In this document: positions 35,506 through 44,988 of the stretch, in pieces
How positions within the stretch are numbered: position 1 is the first letter of the stretch
Layout: each line of letters opens with the position of its first letter
Assembly: GCF_050510895.1 (NCBI RefSeq)
Contig: NZ_JBNINT010000001.1
Span: 2,294,001 to 2,358,000 of the forward strand
Direction: 5' to 3'
Source of the DNA: Pannonibacter phragmitetus_B
GTDB lineage: Bacteria; Pseudomonadota; Alphaproteobacteria; Rhizobiales; Stappiaceae
Length of the DNA: 64,000 nt
Program-made: the position numbers and the translations under genes
Notes under the pieces: generated by a model
The model's input: the letters and a program-made list of their open reading frames with translations, nothing else
What the model was told of the DNA's origin: nothing
Databases searched by the model: none

Positions 35506-36201
35506 TCAGCCGTTGATCGAAGCCAGGTCGACCTTGACGCCCGGGCCCATCGTGGACGACAGGGCAACGCGGCGCATGTACTGGCCCTTGGAACCGCTCG
35601 GCTTGGCCTTCTGGACGGCATCCACGAGAGCGCGGATGTTCTCGACCAGAGCGTCCTGGGTGAAGGAGACCTTGCCAACGCCAGCGTGGATGATACCAGC
35701 CTTTTCGACGCGGAACTGCACGGCGCCGCCCTTGGCGTCACGCACGGCCGAAGCCACGTCCGGGGTCACGGTGCCGACCTTGGGGTTCGGCATCAGGCCG
35801 CGCGGGCCAAGCACCTTACCAAGACGGCCGACCAGCGGCATCATGTCCGGGGTAGCAATGCAGCGATCGAAATCGATCTTGCCGCCCTGCACTTCGTTGA
35901 CCAGCTCTTCGGCGCCAACGATGTCTGCACCGGCAGCCTTGGCTTCTTCAGCCTTGTCACCACGGGCAAACACTGCGACGCGAACGGTCTTGCCGGTGCC
36001 GTTCGGCAGCACGCAGACGCCGCGAACCATCTGATCAGCGTGACGCGGGTCAACGCCGAGGTTGATCGCCACTTCGATGGTTTCGTCGAACTTCACCTTG
36101 GCGCGGTCTTTGAGCAGGGTCAGGGCTTCGCCGAGGCCGTAAAACTTGTTGCTGTCGATGCCTTCACGAGCAGCACGGATACGCTTGCCAATCTTCGCCA
36201 T
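35506..36201 (-). CDS. rplA: 50S ribosomal protein L1
   Basis: L1-stalk protein controlling E-site tRNA release. Start ATG 36201 (MAKIGKRIRAAREGID), 231 aa; LGPRGLMPNPKVGTVTPDV is the family signature. Only 4 bp after rplK. Confidence 0.97.
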   Translation of the reverse strand: MAKIGKRIRAAREGIDSNKFYGLGEALTLLKDRAKVKFDETIEVAINLGVDPRHADQMVRGVCVLPNGTGKTVRVAVFARGDKAEEAKAAGADIVGAEELVNEVQGGKIDFDRCIATPDMMPLVGRLGKVLGPRGLMPNPKVGTVTPDVASAVRDAKGGAVQFRVEKAGIIHAGVGKVSFTQDALVENIRALVDAVQKAKPSGSKGQYMRRVALSSTMGPGVKVDLASING

Positions 36202-36205
36202 GATC

Positions 36206-36634
36206 TTACTCCGTGACCTCGAGGCCCATAGAACGGGCAGAACCCTCAACCATGCGCATCGCCGCTTCCACGTCGTTCGCGTTGAGGTCCTTCATCTTGG
36301 CGGCGGCGATTTCACGCACCTGCGCCTTGTTCACCTTGCCAACCGTGCCGCGGCCCGGGGTCTTGGAACCGGACTTCAGACCAGCAGCCTTCTTCAGGAA
36401 GAAGCTGACCGGAGCGGTCTTGATCTGGAAGGTGAAAGACTTGTCGGAGAAATAGGTGATCACGACCGGGCACGGAGCGCCCTTCTCGATATCCTGGGTC
36501 TGCGCGTTGAACGCCTTGCAGAATTCCATGATGTTGAGACCGCGCTGACCGAGTGCGGGACCGATCGGGGGAGACGGCGTAGCGGAGCCGGCTGCCACCT
36601 GCAGCTTGATGTAACCTTCGATTTTCTTCGCCAT
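36206..36634 (-). CDS. rplK: 50S ribosomal protein L11
   Basis: GTPase-centre protein required for the stringent response. 142 aa; the Pro-rich N-terminal loop (SATPSPPIGPALGQRGLNIM) and C-terminal VEGSARSMGLEV are typical. Preceded by a nusG-rplK gap of about 160 bp holding a GC hairpin (about 36770-36790) right after nusG. Confidence 0.97.
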   Translation of the reverse strand: MAKKIEGYIKLQVAAGSATPSPPIGPALGQRGLNIMEFCKAFNAQTQDIEKGAPCPVVITYFSDKSFTFQIKTAPVSFFLKKAAGLKSGSKTPGRGTVGKVNKAQVREIAAAKMKDLNANDVEAAMRMVEGSARSMGLEVTE

Positions 36635-36793
36635 TATACTCTCCTAGCGAGTAAGCCGGTCAAACCGGCATTCAGGAGCGGGTGGTCTGGCTTGACAGAC
36701 CCGGCGTAGGCGCGCCTCACCTGCCACCCTCTTCTGCCTGGACACCATGATGGCATCCATGCAGCTTTGGCCGCCCGTGGGCGGCCAGCTTGA

Positions 36794-37324
36794 TCAGACC
36801 TTGTCGACCTGACCAAATTCCAGTTCGACCGGCGTCGGGCGGCCAAAGATCGACACGGCAACCTTGAGGCGCGCGCGCTCTTCGTCCACTTCCTCGACGA
36901 GGCCGGAGAAGGAGGCAAACGGGCCGTCCGACACGCGGACCTGCTCGCCAACCTCGAAACTGACCGACGGCTTCGGCCGGTCGACACCTTCCTGAACCTG
37001 GCTCAGGATACGGCGCGCCTCGGCCTCCGAAATCGGAACGGGCCTCTGCTCGGAACCGAGGAAGCCACTGACCTTAGGGGTGTTCTTGATCAGATGGAAC
37101 GCCTCGTCGGTCATATCCATCTTCACCAGAACGTAACCCGGGAAGAATTTGCGTTCGGCGTCGACCTTGCGCCCACGGCGCACTTCGACAACCTTTTCCA
37201 TCGGAACGAGGATTTCCTCGAACAGGTCAGAAAGCCCCTTCTGGGCAGCTTTCTCGCGGATGGACTCGGCTACCTTCTTCTCGAAATTGGAGTAGGCATG
37301 CACAATGTACCAGCGCTTGGCCAT
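36794..37324 (-). CDS. nusG: Transcription termination/antitermination factor NusG
   Basis: Couples RNA polymerase to the ribosome and Rho. Start ATG 37324 (MAKRWYIVHAYSNFEKKV), 176 aa. NGN domain with KFFPGYVLVKMDM and a C-terminal KOW domain with GPFASFSGLVEEVDEERARL. Intact; follows secE as usual. Confidence 0.97.
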   Translation of the reverse strand: MAKRWYIVHAYSNFEKKVAESIREKAAQKGLSDLFEEILVPMEKVVEVRRGRKVDAERKFFPGYVLVKMDMTDEAFHLIKNTPKVSGFLGSEQRPVPISEAEARRILSQVQEGVDRPKPSVSFEVGEQVRVSDGPFASFSGLVEEVDEERARLKVAVSIFGRPTPVELEFGQVDKV

Positions 37325-37365
37325 GACCTCAGTTCCGTTTCCTGTTTCGTGAAACCTTGCAGACG

Positions 37366-37563
37366 TCAACCGCCCACGCCGAGGAGCAAGCCAATGCCCC
37401 AGCTCATCAGCTGATCCGCCAGAAGGAAGAAGGCGGAAGCAAGCACAACCATCACAAACACCATGACGGTCGTCACGGCCGTTTCCTTGCGGGTCGGCCA
37501 GGTTACCTTTGCAGCTTCAGAGCGAACCTGCTGGATAAACGTAAAGGGATTGCTCTTGGCCAT
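37366..37563 (-). CDS. secE: Preprotein translocase subunit SecE
   Basis: Short alphaproteobacterial SecE of 65 aa: an amphipathic segment with EAAKVTWPTRKE, then one transmembrane helix (about residues 31-52). Essential partner of SecY. A GC hairpin without T-tract lies between it and tRNA-Trp (about 37590-37616). Confidence 0.96.
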   Translation of the reverse strand: MAKSNPFTFIQQVRSEAAKVTWPTRKETAVTTVMVFVMVVLASAFFLLADQLMSWGIGLLLGVGG

Positions 37564-37667
37564 TCCGGTTCCGGTCTTGTCACGACGAGCGGGCGCGCAG
37601 AATCATCCGCGCGCCCCGCCCGAGTGGTCCTCAATAAGGCCTCGGCGGCCAATATTCAAGAACAAAA

Positions 37668-37743
<76 letters not shown>

Positions 37744-37777
37744 GCACGGACGGGACCTGAAGTTCCGTCCAAACCTG

Positions 37778-37806
37778 TTCTTATCTCCGGTTCAAGAAGC
37801 CCGCAA
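37778..37806 (-). promoter_or_regulatory. Candidate promoter for tRNA-Trp
   Basis: TTGCGG and TAAGAA separated by 17 bp, about 35 bp before the tRNA 5' end, the distance expected for a short tRNA leader. Confidence 0.4.
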
Positions 37807-37831
37807 GAGGCCTATCAAGTCCAGAGGGGAA

Positions 37832-37852
37832 GGCGCCGGATGAGCCGGCGCC
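37832..37852 (-). terminator. Hairpin after the second tuf
   Basis: GGCGCCGG pairs with CCGGCGCC (8 bp, five-base loop) nine bases after the tuf stop. The following TTCCCCTCT is only partly T-rich, so termination may be incomplete. Confidence 0.5.
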
Positions 37853-37860
37853 CGCCATCA

Positions 37861-39051
37861 TCACTCGATGATCGATGCAACCACGCCGGCGCCGACGGTA
37901 CGGCCACCTTCGCGGATAGCGAAGCGCAGGCCGTCTTCCATGGCGATCGGAACGATCAGCGTCACGACGACCGAGATGTTGTCGCCCGGCATCACCATTT
38001 CCGTGCCTTCCGGCAGTTCAACGATGCCCGTAACGTCCGTCGTACGGAAGTAGAACTGCGGACGGTAGTTCGTGAAGAACGGCGTATGACGGCCGCCTTC
38101 TTCCTTCGTCAGGATGTAGGCTTCGGCCTTGAACTTCTTGTGCGGCTTAACCGAACCCGGCTTGCACAGAACCTGGCCACGCTCAACGTCCTCACGGCCA
38201 ACGCCACGGATCAGCGCGCCAATGTTGTCGCCTGCCTGGCCCTGGTCCAGAAGCTTGCGGAACATTTCAACGCCGGTCACGGTCGTCTTCTTGGTGTCGC
38301 GGATGCCGACGATCTCGACTTCCTCACCCACCTTCACGATGCCGCGCTCAACACGACCGGTCACCACGGTGCCACGGCCAGAGATCGAGAACACGTCTTC
38401 GATCGGCATCAGGAACGGCATATCGATCGGACGGTCCGGCGTCGGGATGTAGGCGTCAACAGCCTCCATCAGAGCGCGGATCGCGTCACGGCCGATGGCC
38501 GGGTCGCGGTTTTCAACCGCTGCCAGTGCCGAGCCCTTGACGATCGGAATGTCGTCGCCCGGGAAGTCGTAAGAGGAGAGCAGCTCGCGCAGCTCCATCT
38601 CGACGAGATCCAGAAGCTCTTCGTCGTCGACCTGGTCGACCTTGTTCATGAACACGACCAGAGCCGGAACGCCAACCTGACGGGCGAGCAGGATGTGCTC
38701 ACGGGTCTGCGGCATCGGGCCATCAGCGGCCGAGCACACCAGGATCGCGCCGTCCATCTGCGCAGCACCGGTGATCATGTTCTTCACGTAGTCGGCGTGA
38801 CCCGGGCAGTCAACGTGAGCGTAGTGACGGTTTGCCGTCTCATACTCAACGTGTGCCGTCGAGATCGTGATGCCGCGCGCCTTTTCTTCCGGCGCTGCGT
38901 CGATCTGGTCATAGGCCTTGGCAACCGCGCCGCCGGTCTCAGCCAGCGTCATCGTGATCGCCGCGGTCAGCGTCGTCTTGCCGTGGTCAACGTGGCCGAT
39001 CGTGCCAATGTTCACGTGCGGCTTCGTGCGCTCAAACTTTTCCTTCGCCAT
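37861..39051 (-). CDS. tuf: Elongation factor Tu, copy 2
   Basis: 396 aa, same motifs as copy 1. Only scattered, mostly synonymous base differences separate the 1.2-kb copies, while both flanks are unrelated, which indicates ongoing gene conversion. It sits between tRNA-Gly and tRNA-Trp as in other bacteria with two tuf genes. Confidence 0.98.
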   Translation of the reverse strand: MAKEKFERTKPHVNIGTIGHVDHGKTTLTAAITMTLAETGGAVAKAYDQIDAAPEEKARGITISTAHVEYETANRHYAHVDCPGHADYVKNMITGAAQMDGAILVCSAADGPMPQTREHILLARQVGVPALVVFMNKVDQVDDEELLDLVEMELRELLSSYDFPGDDIPIVKGSALAAVENRDPAIGRDAIRALMEAVDAYIPTPDRPIDMPFLMPIEDVFSISGRGTVVTGRVERGIVKVGEEVEIVGIRDTKKTTVTGVEMFRKLLDQGQAGDNIGALIRGVGREDVERGQVLCKPGSVKPHKKFKAEAYILTKEEGGRHTPFFTNYRPQFYFRTTDVTGIVELPEGTEMVMPGDNISVVVTLIVPIAMEDGLRFAIREGGRTVGAGVVASIIE

Positions 39052-39224
39052 CGGCGTCGCTCTCTATCTGTTACGCAGTTCGGTCGTCAGGTTCGAGGCG
39101 GGACGCTTTCCGGCGGCACCGGCAGCCATCTCAGGCGCCGCGGCCAGTTCGAATTGCTTCCCGTTCTGTTCAGGACCCTGAGCGAGCGAAGCCCGCACCG
39201 GTCAATCTGATCGGCACCCAGTGA

Positions 39225-39297
39225 TGGAGCGGGTGAAGGGATCGAACCCTCGTCATCAGCTTGGAAGGCTGCTGCTCTACCATTGAGCTACACCCGC
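39225..39297 (-). tRNA. tRNA-Gly (anticodon TCC) with a six-base T-loop
   Basis: Acceptor GCGGGTG/CACCCGC, anticodon loop CTTCCAA and encoded CCA are normal. The T-arm reads GAGGG-TTCGAT-CCCTT, a loop of six instead of seven bases; the total is 73 instead of 74. The standard T-loop would be TTCGATT, so one T of a GATTC (GANTC) site is missing. A functional tRNA-Gly(UCC) cannot plausibly lack it, so this is probably the same sequencing artefact that breaks several genes. Confidence 0.92.
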
Positions 39298-39318
39298 GCA
39301 CCGGACCTCGGGAGACGA

Positions 39319-39403
39319 TGGTGGAGGAGGTTGGATTCGAACCAACGTAGGCTTAGCCAACGGATTTACAGTCCGTCCCCTTTAGCCACTCGGGCACTCC
39401 TCC
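39319..39403 (-). tRNA. tRNA-Tyr (anticodon GTA)
   Basis: 85 bases with the long variable arm of class II tRNAs, acceptor GGAGGAG/CTCCTCC, anticodon loop CTGTAAA, T-loop TTCGAAT and encoded CCA. First gene after the promoter at 39488-39516. Confidence 0.97.
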
Positions 39404-39809
39404 ATTCCGTCAGGCCTCTGATCCGAAGCAGTCAGGATGGCTTCACAGACCGCCCCGTCCAACCGTCCGGGGTGTCCTGTGGCGCGTGTTATGCAGATAG
39501 GGTTCCCCGCTGTCAACGCCGATTTGGATTTCTTTCAAGAAAATTCGTGGCCATCCGTTTTCCCGCTTCGCGAGCGAGCGACCCAAGCCCGCGCCGCCTT
39601 TGGGTTTCCCTTGACTTCGGACGGTTTCGTGAAGTTTTGCACAGGCTTGGCCGAAATGGCCCCTCTCGTACCGCGATGCAGCAGAAAGAGGACTTCCAGC
39701 CCTCAGGCTTCAGAAGAATCTGTCAGGACAGGAGAATCTCTGGCTCATTCATGCAGCGCAAAGCCCTCTTCCTCTTTCCCGTCTCACATATAGAGAGTAG
39801 GAGAGCGGC
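39404..39809. other. Divergent intergenic region tRNA-Tyr / rlmB
   Basis: About 400 bp holding the tRNA-Tyr promoter on the minus strand and, presumably, the rlmB promoter on the plus strand, which I could not pin down. No gene is visible. Confidence 0.6.
39488..39516 (-). promoter_or_regulatory. Sigma-70 promoter of the tRNA-Tyr-tRNA-Gly-tuf unit
   Basis: Perfect -35 TTGACA, 17-bp spacer, -10 CATAAC. The -10 lies about 85 bp before the tRNA-Tyr 5' end. This is the clearest housekeeping promoter in the window. Confidence 0.65.
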
Positions 39810-40634
39810 ATGAGCGAACATTCTTCTGGCCCGCAGCGCGGGCGCCCCTTCACCAGCAAGGCCCGTCCCGGCAAGGGACAGGGCTTCGTCAAGCCAGCCC
39901 CACGCCGCCCCGGCCTGCCGCCGGAGGGACCAGTGCTGCTTTATGGCCTGCACACCGTGGAAGCCGCCTTCCGCAACCGGGACCGCCGCCGCATTCGTCT
40001 CTATGCAACAGAGAATGCGGTGAACCGGCTCGAGGAGCGCGGCGTCAAGATTGATGTGCCCGTCGACATCCAGATGCCCCGCGCCCTTGACCGGATGGTG
40101 ACCCGCGATGCCGTGCATCAGGGCATGATCCTGGAAGCCGACCCACTGCCCGCCTATGGGGTGAAGGAACTGAAGGGCGCAAGACTGGTGCTCGCCCTCG
40201 ATCAGGTGACCGATCCGCACAATGTGGGTGCGATCCTGCGCTCCGCCGTTGCGCTCGCCGCCGATGCCGTTGTCACGACCGAGCGCCACGCACCTGAGGA
40301 AGGCTCCGTGCTGGCCAAATCCGCATCCGGCGCGCTGGACATGATCCGGCACGTGCGCGTCAAGAATCTCGCCAAGTTTCTGGAAGAGATGGGCGAGCAG
40401 GGCTTCTTCCGCGTCGCCCTCGACAGCGATGGCCCGGCAACGCTGGAAGAGACCACTTTTGGCAGCAAAACCGTGCTTGTTCTGGGGTCTGAAGGCAAAG
40501 GCGTGCGCCCCGGCGTGCGGGCAGCCTGCGATACCACGGCACGTCTCGACATGCCGGGCGAAATCCGCTCGCTCAACGTCTCCAACGCTGCGGTGCTTTC
40601 GCTCTATCTCGCCCGGAGCAAGATGGGCCTTTGA
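39810..40634 (+). CDS. rlmB: 23S rRNA (guanosine-2'-O)-methyltransferase, SpoU/TrmH family
   Basis: Methylates ribose 2'-OH of a 23S rRNA guanosine. 274 aa: a basic unstructured N-terminus (about 1-38), a substrate-binding domain starting LLYGLHTVEAAF, and the knotted SpoU domain with DPHNVGAILRSA, VLVLGSEGKGV and LNVSNAAVLSLY. RlmB is the likely orthologue; other TrmH-family rRNA/tRNA methylases cannot be fully excluded. Preceded by GGAGAGCGGC about 5 nt before ATG. Confidence 0.9.
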   Translation: MSEHSSGPQRGRPFTSKARPGKGQGFVKPAPRRPGLPPEGPVLLYGLHTVEAAFRNRDRRRIRLYATENAVNRLEERGVKIDVPVDIQMPRALDRMVTRDAVHQGMILEADPLPAYGVKELKGARLVLALDQVTDPHNVGAILRSAVALAADAVVTTERHAPEEGSVLAKSASGALDMIRHVRVKNLAKFLEEMGEQGFFRVALDSDGPATLEETTFGSKTVLVLGSEGKGVRPGVRAACDTTARLDMPGEIRSLNVSNAAVLSLYLARSKMGL

Positions 40635-40639
40635 TCGTC

Positions 40640-40664
40640 CTGCGCGGGACGCACTCCCGCGCAG
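40640..40664. terminator. Convergent hairpin between rlmB and the next gene
   Basis: CTGCGCGGGA pairs perfectly with TCCCGCGCAG (10 bp, five-base loop), five bases after the rlmB stop and just before the stop of the convergent gene. No strong T-tract on either side. Confidence 0.55.
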
Positions 40665-40667
40665 ACA

Positions 40668-41161
40668 TTATGCAGCGCGTTGCTGGGGCGCTTTGCGCCT
40701 GTGCAGAAGGCCTGCCAGCCGGTCGGCCTCCAGCAGCACCCGGTTTGCCGGGCCGCCCTCACACAGGATCATCGCATCGATCAGCGCAGGATGCACCGGA
40801 TCGGCGAGTGCGGCGCGCACCATGGCCAGCACCCTGCCCTCCTGATCTGACAGGCTGGCGCGGCAGCATCGGCACCCCGGATCACGGAAACGGAACGTGG
40901 TCTGGCGCACGGTTCGGATCGCCCGCATCAGACGCATCACCGCCACCGCGACCTCGCCGCCAAGCCCTCCCCAAAGCCCGCCTGCGCCGTCAGCAGCGCC
41001 TGTTCCCAGGCCTGACTTTGCGGCCGGGCATAGGACAGGCAGATCAGCCGCAGCACCTGCACCACTGTCTGCTCGTCGGGTGAGAGCATACTCACAGCGC
41101 CACCCGGACAGGACGGGGTCTGCGGGCGCTCGTCTGCGGTCTTGCGGGGCTCGGTGCTCAT
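40668..41161 (-). CDS. Hypothetical small protein with a Cys cluster, frameshifted
   Basis: About 164 aa after adding one base at about 40960-40961, which joins AQAGFGEGL to a frame reading GGEVAVAVMRLMRAIRTVRQ. The C-terminal half contains RDPGCRCCRASLSDQEGR, a C-x-C-C cluster, and then LVLLEADRLAGLL-like helices. No signal peptide or transmembrane segment. I do not recognise the family. It is convergent with rlmB, and its Cys cluster could bind metal, which would fit the metal-related neighbours, but that is speculation. Confidence 0.6.
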
Positions 41162-41232
41162 GTTGCCTTCTGCCTTGTCACACTTCAGCCTTCAGGGCCT
41201 TTGGCGTTTATTTCCCGTGAAATGACCCGGCA

Positions 41233-41547
41233 TCAGCCGCCGGTCACGGCCTCGAAGCCCTCGAAGCGCGGCGGCCCCGCGTAGAGGTCCTTGTTGGACC
41301 CGGCGTTGCGATGAGCCTCGCGGAACTGCTCGGACCTGGTCCAGGCCAGAAAGTCCTCACGGCTCTCCCACACGGTATGTGAGGCATAGAGCGTGATGCC
41401 TTCCGCCTCGTCCGCTGCCCCTTTCAGCAGATGAAAGGTCTTGAAGCCCTTCATTTCGTCGAGACGGGAATCCCGGCCTTTCCATACGGCCTCGAAAGCC
41501 TCTTCCTGACCAGACTTCACCTTGAAGCGGTTCATTGCCACGAACAT
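41233..41547 (-). CDS. Heme-degrading monooxygenase-like protein (IsdG/HmuD/HmuQ family)
   Basis: 104 aa from ATG 41547: MFVAMNRFKVKSGQEEAFEAVW, then FHLLKG, an HTVWESREDFLAWT block and REAHRN. This is a ferredoxin-like antibiotic-biosynthesis-monooxygenase fold. The Asn at position 6, the Trp in HTVWES and the His in REAHRN fall where IsdG-type heme oxygenases have Asn, Trp and His. The family cleaves heme to release iron. The promoter before it carries an iron-box-like sequence, which supports the role. Other ABM-domain functions are possible. Confidence 0.78.
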   Translation of the reverse strand: MFVAMNRFKVKSGQEEAFEAVWKGRDSRLDEMKGFKTFHLLKGAADEAEGITLYASHTVWESREDFLAWTRSEQFREAHRNAGSNKDLYAGPPRFEGFEAVTGG

Positions 41548-41602
41548 GCGTCTCTCCCTGCACAGCCGCCCGGACAGCCTTCTGCGGACGGCATTAAATA
41601 CC

Positions 41603-41642
41603 TGAGTGGATAATTCATATTTACAGGCAGGCCACAGGTCAA
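41603..41642 (-). promoter_or_regulatory. Promoter with iron-responsive (TGA-N9-TCA) element before the heme oxygenase gene
   Basis: TTGACC and TATGAA spaced by 17 bp form a good sigma-70 promoter on the minus strand, about 65 bp before the start. TGA-N9-TCA (41603-41617), the core of the RirA iron-responsive operator of rhizobia, overlaps the -10 element. The core is short and can occur by chance; its place on the -10 makes it credible. Confidence 0.5.
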
Positions 41643-41738
41643 GCCCCGGCTCCGGGCCGTATGGCCATGCAAGACGGCCGCGCCGCAGAAGATCCTGCAT
41701 GCCCCTTGGCAAGCCGCACAGGTCATGCTAGATCGGTT

Positions 41739-41756
41739 GTAATGTTATTACATTAT
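41739..41756 (+). promoter_or_regulatory. Zur-like palindrome before the COG0523 GTPase
   Basis: AATGT-TATT-ACATT (41741-41754) is a perfect inverted repeat within GTAATGTTATTACATTAT, followed directly by TATAAG. It resembles the zinc-uptake-regulator operators of Proteobacteria, and it lies 34 bp before a gene of a family often controlled by Zur. Repressor identity is inferred. Confidence 0.55.
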
Positions 41757-41789
41757 AAGAACGCAACTCCAGACCCACACGAGCGAACC

Positions 41790-42995
<1,206 letters not shown>

Positions 42996-43126
42996 CATCA
43001 TCACCGGCGGGGCCACATTTCACCCCGCCGTATCTTCCTCTTCTTTCCGGCCTCTCCTCATCAGTGGAAAAATTGCATGAAGGCAGATGCACATCCGCCA
43101 AACCCATGCTAAAAGCCGCGAAAGAT

Positions 43127-43202
43127 GCCGGTATAGCTCAGCAGGTAGAGCACCTGATTTGTAATCAGGGGGTCACGGGTTCGAACCCTGTTGCCGGCAC
43201 CA
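43127..43202 (+). tRNA. tRNA-Thr (anticodon TGT)
   Basis: Full cloverleaf: acceptor GCCGGTA/TGCCGGC, anticodon loop TTTGTAA, T-loop TTCGAAC, encoded CCA. Stands alone on the plus strand. Confidence 0.97.
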
Positions 43203-43293
43203 CCCTCTCCCAGATCTGACAATCGTTCCTGATGCGGCCTGCGCAGGGGTGCTGCTGGCCATATTCGCGAAAAAACACGTCCGGAAAAGAGAA

Positions 43294-43321
43294 CGGCAAC
43301 CCCCGGGGGTGGGAGCTGCCG
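43294..43321 (-). terminator. Terminator after acdS
   Basis: CGGCA/TGCCG outer pairs and an ACCCCC/GGGGGT inner palindrome form a stem 30 bp past the acdS stop; the minus strand then reads TTCTCTTTTCC. Confidence 0.5.
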
Positions 43322-43350
43322 CTTTGCACGCAGACTGGTCGATGGGGAAC

Positions 43351-44370
43351 TCAGCCGTTGCGGTAGGTGTAGCTGTAGCCGTTGATGGCCGGGGCGCCGC
43401 CGAGGTGGGCGTAGAGCACCTTGGAACCGGCCGGGATCTTGCCCTTGCGGATGAGGTCGATCATGCCCTGCATGGACTTGCCCTCATAAACCGGGTCGGT
43501 GATCATCGCCTCGGTGCGGGCGGCCATACGGATGGCTTCGTTGGTCTCTGCGCTCGGAACGCCATAAGCCGGATAGGCATAGTCCTCGACGATGACAATC
43601 TCGTCCTCACGCACCGGACGGCCCAGCTCCACCAGATCAGCGGTACGGTCGACAATCTCGCGCACCTGCGAGCGGGTCTGCTCCGGCGTGCCCGAGGCAT
43701 CGATGCCGATCACACGGTCGGCGCGGCCATCGGCAGCAAAGCCGACAATCATGCCAGCCTGAGTGGAGCCAGTGACGACGCAAACGATGATATAGTCGAA
43801 GCGGATGCCCATTTCGGCTTCCTGCGCCCGCACTTCCTCAGCAAAGCGCACATAGCCGAGACCGCCAAAGGGATGGACGGAGGCGCCTGCCGGAATGCCA
43901 TAGGGCTTGCCACCGGCATCCTTGACGGACTGCAGCGCGTCTTCCCAGCTCTTGCGGATGCCGATGTCAAAGCCATCATCAACGATGCGGCTGTCTGCGC
44001 CCATCAGACGGGTGAGCAGAATGTTGCCGACGCGGTCATAGACGGCATCTTCATGCGGCACCCAGCTTTCCTGCACCACCACGCACTTGAGGCCGAGCTT
44101 GGCTGCGGTTGCGGCGACCATGCGGGTGTGATCTCGACTGCACGCCGCCGATGGAGACAAGCGTATCAGCCCCCGAGGCCAGCACGTCCGGAACGATATA
44201 CTCCAGCTTGCGCAGCTTGTTGCCACCGAAGGCAAGGCCGGAGTTGCAGTCGTCACGCTTGGCGTAGATCTCCACAGCGCCGCCCAGCTCGGCCGACAGG
44301 CGGTCAAGCTTCTCGATCGGGGTCGGGCCAAAGGTCAGGGGTAACGTTCGAATTTGTCCAGCTTCAGCAT
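43351..44370 (-). CDS. acdS: 1-aminocyclopropane-1-carboxylate deaminase, two frameshifts
   Basis: PLP enzyme cleaving ACC, the plant ethylene precursor, to ammonia and 2-oxobutyrate. Start ATG 44370 (MLKLDKFERYP). A missing base in the run at 44338-44341 and an extra base at GATCTC 44130-44135 (expected GGVQSNHTRM) break it. Repaired, it is about 339 aa. PLP-lysine segment FGGNKLRKLEY is present. Glu in PVYEGKS and Leu in YAHLGGAPA match true ACC deaminases rather than D-cysteine desulfhydrases. The divergent Lrp-type regulator is the usual acdR partner. Confidence 0.88.
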
Positions 44371-44475
44371 TGTTCGCTCCATTCTTGAAAGGTGGCGGAA
44401 CGCTAGCAGGAAGGATATGAAAGGTGCTTGCATTCTTTACTTATGAATGATCATCTGATTTCAGATAACGAGCTT

Positions 44476-44492
44476 GAATATAATTATTATTC
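44476..44492. promoter_or_regulatory. AT-rich inverted repeat between acdS and acdR
   Basis: GAATA and TATTC flank seven bases in the 139-bp divergent gap, 18 bp before the acdR start. Lrp-family regulators bind AT-rich imperfect palindromes of about this size; ACC-dependent control by AcdR is known in other proteobacteria. Assignment is by position. Confidence 0.35.
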
Positions 44493-44509
44493 CGGATTTA
44501 TGTTTCATA

Positions 44510-44988
44510 ATGAAAGACTCTTTCACCCCTGAATCCCTCGACCGCATCGATCGCAAGATCCTGCATCTGCTGCAGCAGGATGGGCGCATGTCGAACGCGG
44601 ATATCGCCGCTGCGGTCAATGTAAGCCCCGCCACCTGCCACCGGCGTATCCGGCGCTTGTTTGACGATGGCTATGTGCGGGATGTCCGGGCAGTGATCGA
44701 TCCGCAGAAGGTCAGCCGGGGGCCTTGGTCATGGTGGGGGTGGAGCTGGACCGCTCGACACCGGAGAGTTTCGCCGCTTTCGAGGAGGCCATCCGCAAGC
44801 TGCCCGTTGTGCTCGACTGCCATCTGGTGGCGGGAGACTTCGACTTCTTTCTGAAGATCCGTGTCCGCGACATGGCCGATTTCAACCGTCTGCATGCCGA
44901 ACAGCTGATCGCCCTGCCCGGCGTCCGCCAGACGCGCACTTTCTTCGTCATCAAGGAAGTGGTCGACAATGCCCGCCTTGATTTCTGA
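44510..44988 (+). CDS. acdR: Lrp/AsnC-family regulator, probable AcdR, frameshifted
   Basis: About 160 aa after repair, start ATG 44510 (MKDSFTPESLDRIDRKILHLL). N-terminal AsnC helix-turn-helix with GRMSNADIAAAVNVSPATCHRRIRRL; C-terminal RAM ligand domain with MVGVELDRSTPESF and CHLVAGDFDFFLKIRVRD. One base is missing in the five-G run 44718-44722 between the domains. Divergent to acdS, so it most likely activates it. Confidence 0.85.

Noticed and set aside
36640..36675. TTGACC ... TATAAT directly before rplK
   Set aside because: The TATAAT overlaps the rplK start codon and the spacer is 19 bp, so it cannot drive rplK with its ribosome-binding site.
36695..36725. TTGACA on the plus strand in the nusG-rplK gap
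   Set aside because: There is no plus-strand gene downstream and no -10 at proper spacing.
43351..44370. D-cysteine desulfhydrase for the PLP enzyme
   Set aside because: The Glu after PVY and the Leu in AHLGG match ACC deaminase, and the Lrp-type divergent regulator fits acdR.
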